20,279 nucleotides of DNA from CAYOBW01 sp964402115 (lineage in GTDB: Bacteria > Verrucomicrobiota > Kiritimatiellia > UBA8416 > CAYOBW01), in assembly GCA_964402115.1 (NCBI GenBank), contig CAYOBW010000122.1, positions 1 to 20,279 on the forward strand, given 5' to 3'. Positions 7,100 through 14,035 of this stretch are shown here, piece by piece. A model generated the notes under the pieces. The model made no database searches. It had not been told where the DNA came from and was given only the letters and a program-made list of their open reading frames with translations. Within the stretch, counting starts at the first letter, position 1; each line of letters starts with the position of its first letter. A program made the position numbers and the translations under genes.

Positions 7100-8554
7100 A
7101 TGCATATAGCGTGGACAGGGCGAATGGGGCTGGGTTTGGGAATGGTAGCGGCGCTGTGCGTGGGGGGCTGTGCGACGCCGCCCCCGGCGGCGCCTACCGC
7201 GAAGGCGCCAACGGAGGCGGCCGTGACGGTGCCGAAGTGGGAGATGGGCGTGCAGGCGTGGACCTTCCGCAGCTGCACGTTCGTGGAGACGCTGCAGAAG
7301 CTGTCGGATCTGGGCATCCGCTCCGTGGAGGCGTATCCCGGGCAGAAGCTGGAGGCGACCGGCACGGCAACGTTCGGGCACGACATGGATGCCGGGGCGC
7401 GGACGCTGGCCCGCGCGGCGCTGGAAGCCGCTGGCGTGAAGCTGGTCGCGTACGGCGTGGTTTCGGGGCGGGACGAGGCGGAGTGGACGCAGATCTTCGA
7501 CTTCGCGAAGGCCATGGGGATTGCCACGATCTGCACGGAGCCGGCCGAGGACCAGCTCGCGCTGGTTGAGCGGCTGGCGAACCAGCATGGCATCAACGTC
7601 GCACTGCACAATCACCCGCAGCCCTCGCGCTACTGGAACCCGGACACGGTGCTGGCGGCCTGCGCGGGGCGGAGCGCGCGCTTCGGCGCCTGCGCGGACA
7701 CCGGCCACTGGGTGCGGTCGGGCCTGGATCCCGTGGAGTGCCTGCGCAAGCTGCAGGGGCGGATCGTCGAGCTGCACCTCAAGGATCTGAACGTGCGCGG
7801 CCCGGACGCGCGCGATGTGCCGTGGGGCTCGGGCATGAGCGACGTCCCGGCGATGCTGACAGAGTTGGCGCGGCAGGGCTTCGGCGGTGCGATCGTGGCG
7901 GAGTACGAGCACGAGGACGCCACGCTGCAGGCCGCGGTGGGGCAGTGCGCGCAGTACCTGCGCGAGTGGCGGGGGCCGGCGCGCTTCAGCCGTGACGTGG
8001 CCGCCATCTGGGCCAGCTTGCCCCCCTCCTCGCAACCCGCGTGGACGGATGCCATGCTCAGCAACCTCACGCCGCCAGCGCCGCCGCCCAAGCCGGCGGA
8101 CCTGGGGCCGCAGGATGACACCTCCGCGTATCGCGACACGACGGACGACCTCAAGGGGAGCGTCACCGCGAGCGGCCCGGGATTCGAGAACGAGGGGCCC
8201 GGGAACGTGTTCGACAACACGCTGGCGAAGTGGTGCATCAACGCCACGGCCGTCTGGGTGCAGTACCGCTACCCGGACAACGCGAAGCAGACCGTGACGG
8301 CCTACGCGCTCACCACGGCGAACGACGCGCCGGGCCGCGATCCCTGCGACTGGAAGCTGCTGGGCTCGGACGACGGCCAGAACTGGCAGACGGTGGATGA
8401 GCGGAAAGACGAGAAGTTCAGCGCGCGCCACCAGAAGCGGCTCTTCGAAGTGAAGACCCCGGGTGCGTTCAACCAGTACCGCCTGGACATCGCCACGAAC
8501 CGCGGCGACGTGAGTTCCCAGATTGCGGAGCTCGAGCTGCTGCTCAAGAAGTGA
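7100..8554 (+). CDS. Lipoprotein with xylose-isomerase-like TIM barrel and C-terminal discoidin-like domain
   Basis: A 484-residue predicted lipoprotein. The N-terminus has a hydrophobic segment ending in a lipobox-like VGGC with Cys24, then a Pro/Ala-rich linker to about residue 44. Residues about 47-290 resemble the sugar phosphate isomerase/epimerase (AP endonuclease 2-like) barrel. The likely metal and substrate residues are Glu147 (CTEP), His170/His172 (HNH), Asp200 and His203 (DTGH), His226 (LHLKD) and Glu268 (AEYEHE). After a Pro-rich linker (325-340), residues about 345-482 resemble an F5/8 type C (discoidin) module: DNTLAKWC, YALTTANDAPGRDP, GSDDGQNW and a C-terminal QIAELEL. Start: ATG at 7100 after AAGGAGAGA; the frame is open far upstream, but that part overlaps the oxidoreductase. 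It probably acts with the preceding exported oxidoreductase on a bound sugar. Chemistry and substrate are not determined. Confidence 0.85.
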   Translation: MHIAWTGRMGLGLGMVAALCVGGCATPPPAAPTAKAPTEAAVTVPKWEMGVQAWTFRSCTFVETLQKLSDLGIRSVEAYPGQKLEATGTATFGHDMDAGARTLARAALEAAGVKLVAYGVVSGRDEAEWTQIFDFAKAMGIATICTEPAEDQLALVERLANQHGINVALHNHPQPSRYWNPDTVLAACAGRSARFGACADTGHWVRSGLDPVECLRKLQGRIVELHLKDLNVRGPDARDVPWGSGMSDVPAMLTELARQGFGGAIVAEYEHEDATLQAAVGQCAQYLREWRGPARFSRDVAAIWASLPPSSQPAWTDAMLSNLTPPAPPPKPADLGPQDDTSAYRDTTDDLKGSVTASGPGFENEGPGNVFDNTLAKWCINATAVWVQYRYPDNAKQTVTAYALTTANDAPGRDPCDWKLLGSDDGQNWQTVDERKDEKFSARHQKRLFEVKTPGAFNQYRLDIATNRGDVSSQIAELELLLKK

Positions 8555-8559
8555 CGGAC

Positions 8560-8949
8560 ATGAACGCAGAACAGGCGATGGTTCACGAGTTTCACCGCGC
8601 GTTCGACATCGCGGTCGCCTCCCGCCCGCAGGTGCCGGACGCCGGCACCCGCGCGCTGCGGCTCAGCCTGATCCAGGAGGAGCTCGACGAGCTGCGCGAG
8701 GGGTTCGCCAGGGAGGATCTCGTGGAGGTCGCCGATGCGTTGGCGGACCTCCTGTATGTCACCTACGGCGCCGCGGTTTCCTGCGGCGTGGACCTGGCTC
8801 CGATTTTCGCGGAGGTGCACCGCTCCAACATGACCAAAGTGGGCGGCACCCGGCGCGCCGATGGCAAGTGGATCAAGCCGGTCACCTACTCCCCCGCGCG
8901 GATCGAACCCCTGATCGTCAGCCAGCAGACCGGCGACGCCCGCCCGTAA
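8560..8949 (+). CDS. MazG-like nucleotide pyrophosphohydrolase (PRA-PH superfamily)
   Basis: A 129-residue all-alpha NTP pyrophosphohydrolase-like protein. The metal-binding pattern is visible as ELDE in IQEELDELREGF, followed by EVADALADLLYVTYG with EVAD as the ExxD half. HRSNMTKVGGTRRADGKWIKP is split here by function: the HRSNM and GKWIKP parts are typical of the phosphoribosyl-ATP pyrophosphohydrolase-like branch. It likely hydrolyses a nucleoside triphosphate or related nucleotide to the monophosphate and pyrophosphate in the cytosol; the true substrate is unknown. GTG at 8551 overlaps the previous stop, but I prefer the ATG at 8560, which leaves AAGAAG at 8546-8551 as a weak ribosome binding site. 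Close spacing implies co-transcription with the lipoprotein gene, though a functional link is not evident. It faces the carboxylase operon end-to-end. Confidence 0.85.
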   Translation: MNAEQAMVHEFHRAFDIAVASRPQVPDAGTRALRLSLIQEELDELREGFAREDLVEVADALADLLYVTYGAAVSCGVDLAPIFAEVHRSNMTKVGGTRRADGKWIKPVTYSPARIEPLIVSQQTGDARP

Positions 8950-8961
8950 AGGCCGGTCTCC

Positions 8962-9009
8962 AAAAACGCCGCAACCGGTTCCCGCGCCCTGCGCGATGAA
9001 CCGGTTGCG
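8962..9009 (-). terminator. Intrinsic terminator of the minus-strand carboxylase operon
   Basis: CGCAACCGGTTC at 8970-8981 pairs perfectly with GAACCGGTTGCG at 8998-9009 (12 bp). A small inner GCGC/GCGC stem can form in the 16-nt loop. Read on the minus strand, a run of five T (8966-8962) follows the stem after three bases, 25 nt past the last stop codon. On the plus strand no T-run follows, so it is a poorer terminator for the MazG-like gene. Confidence 0.8.
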
Positions 9010-9034
9010 AGCATGATTCCGTTCCGTCAGCCGC

Positions 9035-10960
9035 TCACGCCACCGGCGCGAACTCGAAGAGTACCTGCCCCTTCTGTACGGGCTTGCCGGCCTCAAGTCC
9101 GAAGCGCACGATCTTGCACTTCTGGGTCGCCTTGATCTGGTTGAACAGCTTCATGGCCTCGACGATACAGACCGGCGCGCCGGCTTCGACCACATCGCCT
9201 TCCTTGGACAGCGCCGGCTGTCCGGGGGCGCCGGAGCGGTAGAACGTGCCCGTCAGGGGGGACAGGACCGTGGGTCCAGCCACCACCGCGGGTTCCGCTT
9301 TTGCGGCGGGTTTGGCCGCCGACGCCGCCGCGCGCTTGACCGTTGCGGTTTCCGCGGAGGCGGCAACCTGTTCCACCGCCACGCCGGAGCCCTTGAGCGA
9401 CAAGCTCAGATCGGCCCGGCGGATGGTGAACTCGTTCAGCCCGAGCGCGTTGACCTTGTCCACGAGGGCGTTCAGTTCGCGGTAGTCGTCCTCGGTCAGG
9501 AAAGCGGTGGCAACCGGGGGCGGGGCGGGTGGTTTGCCTTCGGCAGTCTCGATCGCTTTCTTGCCCTCCAGGTCGGCGGGGGGCGAGGGGCGCTCCTCCG
9601 TCGGCATCGCGCGCCACTGGAAGTAGTCCAGCGCCGGGCCGGGGAAGAGGAGGTAGGAGATGATGTCCTCCTCGTTCTGGATCAGCTTGGGATCCACGCC
9701 CTTGGTCGCGTTCGGGAAGGCCGGCGGGAGGAGGTCGGCGGGTCGCGTGGTCACCGCCTTCTCCTTGCCCAGGATCTTGCGGCGGACGGCGGCGTCGATG
9801 GGCGCCGGAGAGCGTCCGTAGAGCCCCTTCACGTACTCCTTGGTTTCCTGCGGCACCATGCTGTAGCGCTCGCCCGCCAGCACGTTGAGCACGGCTTGCA
9901 CGCCGACGATCTGGCTGGTTGGCGTAACCAGCGGCGGATAGCCGAGGTCGGCCCGGGTGCGCGGCAGCTCATCCAGCACCTCGGACAGGCGGTCGAGCGC
10001 GCCCTGCTGGGCCAGCTGCGAGCGGAGGTTCGAGATCATGCCGCCCGGGATGTGGTGCACGAGAATCTCGGGGTCGATCGTGTTCACCGGGTGGTGCGCG
10101 AGCATGCGCCGCGGGAAGAGCTCCTCGAAGTACTTGTTGACGCGGCGCAGGCATTCGATGTCGAGCTGGGCGTGGTAGGGCATCTCGTCGAAGATCGCCA
10201 GCATCGTTTCCACCGGTGGCTGCGAGGAGAAGCCGGCCATCACCGAGATGGCGCAGTCAATGGCACCGGCGCCGGCGCGCACGGCTTCCACATAAGAAGA
10301 AACCGCCATGCCGCTGGTCATGTGACTGTGCACCTGGATGGGCACGGGCACGTGGTGGATCAGCGCCTTGACCAGTCTCTCCGACGCGATCGGCGTCAGA
10401 ATGCCGGCCATGTCCTTGATGGCCAGCGAATCGATGCCCATCTGGACCTGTTCCTTCGCGGCCTTGACGAACTTCTCCACCGTGTGGACCGGGCTGATCG
10501 TGTAGCAGAGCGTGCCCTGCGCATGGCCGCCGTACTGCTTGACGAACTTGATCGCCTTCTCCAGGTTGCGGCTGTCGTTCAACGCGTCGAAAATGCGGAA
10601 GATATCCACGCCGTTCTGGCAGGCCTGGGCGATGAAGCGCTCGAGCAGGTCGTCCGGGTAGTTCTTGTAGCCGAGAATGTTCTGACCGCGGAGCAGCATC
10701 TGGAGGGGGGTCTTGCAGCGCTTCTTGATCTCGCGCAGCCGCTCCCACGGATTCTCGCGCAGGTAGCGCAGGCAGACGTCGAACGTCGCGCCGCCCCAGA
10801 CCTCCAGCGAGTAGTAGCCGGCCTTGTCGATGGTATCCACGATGCCGAGGATGTCGCGCGTCCGCATCCGGGTGGCCCAGATGGACTGGTGGGCATCGCG
10901 CAGCGTGGTGTCGGTGATTCGCAGGGGGATTCGCTCCGTGGGTTTCGTTTTCGGCGTCAT
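9035..10960 (-). CDS. Keto-acid carboxyltransferase (OadA/5S/PycB type) fused to an AccB-like biotin carrier
   Basis: A 641-residue biotin protein. Residues about 12-290 form the HMGL-like carboxyltransferase of oxaloacetate decarboxylase alpha, pyruvate carboxylase B and transcarboxylase 5S. Seen are TDTTLRDAHQS (metal Asp17), LLRGQN, FRIFDALND, AIKDMAG (Lys182, the carbamylated lysine) and VHSHMTSG (His211, His213). A conserved carboxylase domain follows to about 445, then a Pro-rich linker. Residues 487-641 look like a whole AccB: an N-terminal helix segment, an Ala/Pro linker, then GTFYRS, a thumb-length insertion, and EAMKL with biotin-accepting Lys604. Ordinary OadA carriers lack that thumb. 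The catalytic Thr of pyruvate carboxylase (in the TSQP segment) is Ser245. It is the last gene after accD and accA. Read simply, one carrier could serve both a keto acid and acetyl-CoA. It might be labelled oadA or pycB; neither function is proven. Confidence 0.92.
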   Translation of the reverse strand: MTPKTKPTERIPLRITDTTLRDAHQSIWATRMRTRDILGIVDTIDKAGYYSLEVWGGATFDVCLRYLRENPWERLREIKKRCKTPLQMLLRGQNILGYKNYPDDLLERFIAQACQNGVDIFRIFDALNDSRNLEKAIKFVKQYGGHAQGTLCYTISPVHTVEKFVKAAKEQVQMGIDSLAIKDMAGILTPIASERLVKALIHHVPVPIQVHSHMTSGMAVSSYVEAVRAGAGAIDCAISVMAGFSSQPPVETMLAIFDEMPYHAQLDIECLRRVNKYFEELFPRRMLAHHPVNTIDPEILVHHIPGGMISNLRSQLAQQGALDRLSEVLDELPRTRADLGYPPLVTPTSQIVGVQAVLNVLAGERYSMVPQETKEYVKGLYGRSPAPIDAAVRRKILGKEKAVTTRPADLLPPAFPNATKGVDPKLIQNEEDIISYLLFPGPALDYFQWRAMPTEERPSPPADLEGKKAIETAEGKPPAPPPVATAFLTEDDYRELNALVDKVNALGLNEFTIRRADLSLSLKGSGVAVEQVAASAETATVKRAAASAAKPAAKAEPAVVAGPTVLSPLTGTFYRSGAPGQPALSKEGDVVEAGAPVCIVEAMKLFNQIKATQKCKIVRFGLEAGKPVQKGQVLFEFAPVA

Positions 10961-11030
10961 GGATATCGCGTCCTTTCCTAGGAGGTTTGTTGCCGGTTGC
11001 CCCGGCGTGCTGGCAGCCGCCCGCAGCGGT

Positions 11031-11879
11031 CTAGTGCTTGCTGTACTTCCGGCCGTCGAACTTGCCCATCAGGTTGAACTTCTCGTAGCGCTTGTCGGTC
11101 AGTTTCTTGCCCTTGTCGCGACTGATCCGCTTCAAATGGTGCAGGATGGCCTCTTTCGTTGCCGCGAACGTGGCCGCGTGGTCGGTGTGCGCTCCCCCCT
11201 CGGGCTCGGGGATGATATCGTCGATGATGCCCAGTTCGAGCAGTGCATCGGCCGTGATCTTCAGGGCATCGGCGGCTTCGGGCGCCTTCTCGGAATCGCG
11301 CCAGAGAATCGCGGCGCAGCCTTCTGGAGGTATGACGGAGTAGATGGCGTTGGACAGCATCAGCACCGCGTCGCCCACGGCGATGCCCAGCGCCCCGCCG
11401 CTGCCGCCCTCGCCGGTGATCACCACGACGATCGGCGTCTCGATGATGGCCATCTCCATCAGGTTGCGGGCGATGGCCTCGGCCTGGCCGCGTTCCTCGG
11501 CCTCCTTGCCGGGATAGGCGGCCGGCGTATCCACCAGGCAGACAACCGGCAGTTTGTACTTGGCCGCCAGCTTCATCAGGCGGAGGGCCTTGCGGTACCC
11601 TTCGGGGTTCGACATGCCGAAGTTGTGCTTGACCTTCTCCTCGACGGTCTTGCCCTTCTCCATGCCGATCAGCATGACCCTGCGGTTGCCCAGGAGGGCG
11701 AAACCGCCGCACAGGGCCTGATCGTCGCCCATGTTGCGGTCGCCGTGCAGGTCAATGAACTCGGAGAACATCCCCTTGACGTAGTCCTGCAGAATGGGCC
11801 GCTCCGGGTGCCGCGCCACCTGTACGGTCTGCCAGGAGGTCAGCGTTCGCACGATCGTCTTCTTGGTCTTTGATTTCAT
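11031..11879 (-). CDS. accA: Acetyl-CoA carboxylase carboxyltransferase subunit alpha
   Basis: A 282-residue AccA, which with AccD moves the carboxyl group from carboxybiotin to acetyl-CoA to give malonyl-CoA. Diagnostic segments are SWQTVQVARHPERP (15-28), NFGMSNPEGYRKALRLM, VDTPAAYPGKEAEERGQ, GEGGSGGALGIAVGD (the oxyanion-forming glycines) and PPEGCAAILW. Compared with E. coli AccA (319 residues), the N-terminal helical region is about 45 residues shorter. A stop codon lies three codons upstream of the ATG at 11879, so this is not a start error. The ribosome binding site is poor; coupling to accD, 56 bp upstream, may help. It is the middle gene of accD-accA-carboxyltransferase/carrier. The function is well supported, assuming it pairs with the neighbouring AccD. 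Confidence 0.95.
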   Translation of the reverse strand: MKSKTKKTIVRTLTSWQTVQVARHPERPILQDYVKGMFSEFIDLHGDRNMGDDQALCGGFALLGNRRVMLIGMEKGKTVEEKVKHNFGMSNPEGYRKALRLMKLAAKYKLPVVCLVDTPAAYPGKEAEERGQAEAIARNLMEMAIIETPIVVVITGEGGSGGALGIAVGDAVLMLSNAIYSVIPPEGCAAILWRDSEKAPEAADALKITADALLELGIIDDIIPEPEGGAHTDHAATFAATKEAILHHLKRISRDKGKKLTDKRYEKFNLMGKFDGRKYSKH

Positions 11880-11935
11880 ATCGAATTACCAATCAGCGCT
11901 TTAACGCAACTTCGCCTCCATCCGGGCGCCTTGCT

Positions 11936-12781
11936 CTACTTGCCGCTGCTGTACAGCAGGGTCTTCGCGAGGAAATCGCGCATGTCCTTGCGCGGCACGA
12001 TGCGATCCACGAACCCGTGGGCCAGCAGGTACTCGGCCGTCTGGAAGTCGTCCGGCAGCTTCTGTTTGATCGTCTGTTCGATCACGCGTCGCCCCGCGAA
12101 CCCGATCAGGGCGCCGGGTTCGGCGATGTTGAGGTCGCCGACCATGGCGTAGCTGGCCGACACACCGCCGAACGTGGGGTCGGTCAGGATCGAGATGTAG
12201 GGCACCCCCTCCTGCTGCAGGCGGGCAATGCCGGCACAGGTTTTCGCCATCTGCATAAGCGATACGATGCCTTCCTGCATGCGCGCCCCGCCCGAGGCGG
12301 AGAAGACGATATACGGCAGCTTGTGTCGCCGCGCGTAGTCGGATGCCAGCAGGATCTTGTCGCCTGTGCCGCTGCCCAGGCTGCCGCCCATGAAGCGGAA
12401 GTCCATGATGGCGACGACCGCCGGAAGCTTGTTGATCTTGCACCGGCCGGTCACGACCGATTCCAGCAGACCGGTCTTGGCCTTGGCCTCTTCGGCCTTC
12501 TCCATATAGCTGCCCTTGCTGTCCTTGAACTGCAGGGGGTCGGAGACGGAGATGTCGGCGTCGAATTCCTCGAAGGACTTGGGGTCCACCGTCATGTCGA
12601 GACGTTCCGTCACGGTCAGCCGCTCGTGATAGTTGCACTGCGGGCAGACCTTGAGGTTTGTGACAAATTCCTCCTTGAGCACGTGCGCCTTGCACTTCTC
12701 ACACACGGCCCAGAGCTCGTCGCTCTTGACTTCGGGAGCATCCGGCGGTTTCTGTTCGCTCTTCCTTGTGAACCACCCCAT
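11936..12781 (-). CDS. accD: Acetyl-CoA carboxylase carboxyltransferase subunit beta
   Basis: A 281-residue AccD. The N-terminal zinc ribbon is complete: Cys27-x2-Cys30 and Cys46-x2-Cys49. The carboxyltransferase fold follows with the conserved VVAIMDFRFMGGSLGS, SASGGARMQEG, LTDPTFGGVSASYA and EPGALIGFAGRRVIEQT segments. With AccA it forms the acetyl-CoA-binding half of the carboxyltransferase in the cytosol. The start ATG is preceded by GATGAGG about 8 nt upstream on the minus strand. It is the first gene of the minus-strand operon and lies behind a good promoter-like pair at 12816-12844. Neither accB nor accC occurs as a separate gene in the window; the carrier function is supplied by the fused third gene. 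Confidence 0.96.
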   Translation of the reverse strand: MGWFTRKSEQKPPDAPEVKSDELWAVCEKCKAHVLKEEFVTNLKVCPQCNYHERLTVTERLDMTVDPKSFEEFDADISVSDPLQFKDSKGSYMEKAEEAKAKTGLLESVVTGRCKINKLPAVVAIMDFRFMGGSLGSGTGDKILLASDYARRHKLPYIVFSASGGARMQEGIVSLMQMAKTCAGIARLQQEGVPYISILTDPTFGGVSASYAMVGDLNIAEPGALIGFAGRRVIEQTIKQKLPDDFQTAEYLLAHGFVDRIVPRKDMRDFLAKTLLYSSGK

Positions 12782-12815
12782 GAAGGCACCTCATCTTTCT
12801 CGCAATAGGGGGGTC

Positions 12816-12844
12816 AGTATCCGGGGGGAAGAGGCGATTATCAA
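12816..12844 (-). promoter_or_regulatory. Sigma70-like promoter for the accD-accA-carboxyltransferase operon
   Basis: On the minus strand, TTGATA (12844-12839) and GATACT (12821-12816) are separated by exactly 17 bp and match the consensus hexamers at 5 of 6 and 4 of 6 positions. Transcription would begin near 12809, giving a leader of about 28 nt that contains the GAGG ribosome binding site of accD. No operator was recognised. Inferred from pattern only. Confidence 0.45.
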
Positions 12845-12908
12845 GCGAAAAATCGGCGACCGGAATCGAGCATTGCCTTGCGTCGGGCTGCCCCCTATCA
12901 TGCCCCCC

Positions 12909-13526
12909 ATGCGCGTGACAGGAGGGGAACTACGCGGCCGGTTGATCCGGGTGCCACGGGGGGATCGGGTCCGACCGACCCAGGATCGCGTGCGCGCGGC
13001 CCTCTTCTCGATTCTGGGGGCCGAGGCGGCGGCGGGCGGGTTCCTGGACCTTTACGCCGGATCAGGCGCCGTGGGGCTGGAGGCCTGGAGCCGGGGCGCC
13101 CGGCCGGTTTGGTGGGTCGAACGTGATCGGACCACGCTGGAGGTGCTCCGGCAGAACGTCGGGACGCTCTGCGGCGGCGGCGGTCAGGTCGTGGCCGGCG
13201 ACGTGGCCCGTTTTGTGCGCAAGAACTTAACGGACAACAAGTTCTCGATCATCTTCGCCGATCCTCCCTATCGCCTTTCGGGGGGGAGGCGTCCGGTGGC
13301 GGAGGCTCGCCGGGAGCGGCGGGTGACTGCCGCGGTGGATGACGCGCTGGCGCCCGGCGCGCTGCTGGCGGCTGTGGCGGCGGGCAACTGGCTGGCGGCT
13401 GATGGGTTGCTCATCCTGGAGCAAGGGGTGGACGAAGCCCTGGAGGATAGCGATGGGTGGCGGTTGGTGGACGAGAGAGTCTACGGCGTGGCCCGGCTGC
13501 GCATGTTCAGGAGGAGGCAGTCATGA
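12909..13526 (+). CDS. rsmD: 16S rRNA (guanine(966)-N(2))-methyltransferase RsmD
   Basis: A 205-residue RsmD (E. coli 198), a SAM-dependent methyltransferase that modifies G966 of 16S rRNA. The N-terminal MRVTGGELRGR and VRPTQDRVRAALFSIL are typical. The SAM-binding motif is LDLYAGSGAVGLEAWSRGA (46-64) and the catalytic motif is DPPY (118-121). An Arg/Ala-rich stretch of about 40 residues after DPPY is less conserved. ATG codons at 12900 and 12909 are both possible; I chose 12909 because MRVTGG is the usual family start. Neither has a good ribosome binding site. It overlaps coaD by 4 bp, the common rsmD-coaD pairing, and heads the plus-strand operon divergent from accD. Confidence 0.93.
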   Translation: MRVTGGELRGRLIRVPRGDRVRPTQDRVRAALFSILGAEAAAGGFLDLYAGSGAVGLEAWSRGARPVWWVERDRTTLEVLRQNVGTLCGGGGQVVAGDVARFVRKNLTDNKFSIIFADPPYRLSGGRRPVAEARRERRVTAAVDDALAPGALLAAVAAGNWLAADGLLILEQGVDEALEDSDGWRLVDERVYGVARLRMFRRRQS

Positions 13527-14035
13527 TCCGGCGCGCGGTTTATGCAGGCACATTCGACCCGTTGACCTATGGGCATCTCGACCTGATCGAGCGGTCCGCG
13601 GAGATCTTCGACCAGGTCGTCCTGGCGGTGGCCACGACCTACCATAAGGAGACGCTTTTCTCGGTGGGCGAACGCCTGGAAATGGCCCGCGTGGTTTGCG
13701 CCGGGATGGACAACGTCGAGGTGGACAGCTTCGACGGCCTGCTGATCAACTACGCCCGCGCCCGCGGGGTGCTCGTGTTGATCCGCGGCCTGCGCGCTTA
13801 CTCGGATTTCGAATACGAGTTCCAGATGGCCCTGACGAACCGGAAGCTGGCGCCCGAGATCGAAACGCTGTTCATGATGCCCAAGGAGAACCACAGCTAC
13901 ATCAGTTCCCGGACCGTCAAGGAGGTGGCCTTGTTGGGCGGCCAGATTGCGGACTTCGTGCCGCCGGCCATCGGCCAGGCGCTCCTGCTCCGGCTTAGCG
14001 CCCGGCAGCGGCTGACCGCGGGAGGGGCGCCATGA
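13523..14035 (+). CDS. coaD: Phosphopantetheine adenylyltransferase
   Basis: A 170-residue CoaD (E. coli 159), which makes dephospho-CoA from 4'-phosphopantetheine and ATP, the penultimate step of coenzyme A synthesis. Nucleotidyltransferase motifs are clear: AGTFDPLTYGHLDLI at 8-22 with TYGH (15-18), RGLRAYSDFEYE at 88-99, and ISSRTVKE at 127-134. The ATG at 13523 overlaps the rsmD stop (ATGA) and has a strong AGGAGGAGG at 13509-13517, which rules out the longer frame from 13457. It overlaps the yceD-like gene by 4 bp. Co-location with acyl-carrier and fatty acid genes fits a shared need for phosphopantetheine and CoA. Confidence 0.97.
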   Translation: MIRRAVYAGTFDPLTYGHLDLIERSAEIFDQVVLAVATTYHKETLFSVGERLEMARVVCAGMDNVEVDSFDGLLINYARARGVLVLIRGLRAYSDFEYEFQMALTNRKLAPEIETLFMMPKENHSYISSRTVKEVALLGGQIADFVPPAIGQALLLRLSARQRLTAGGAP

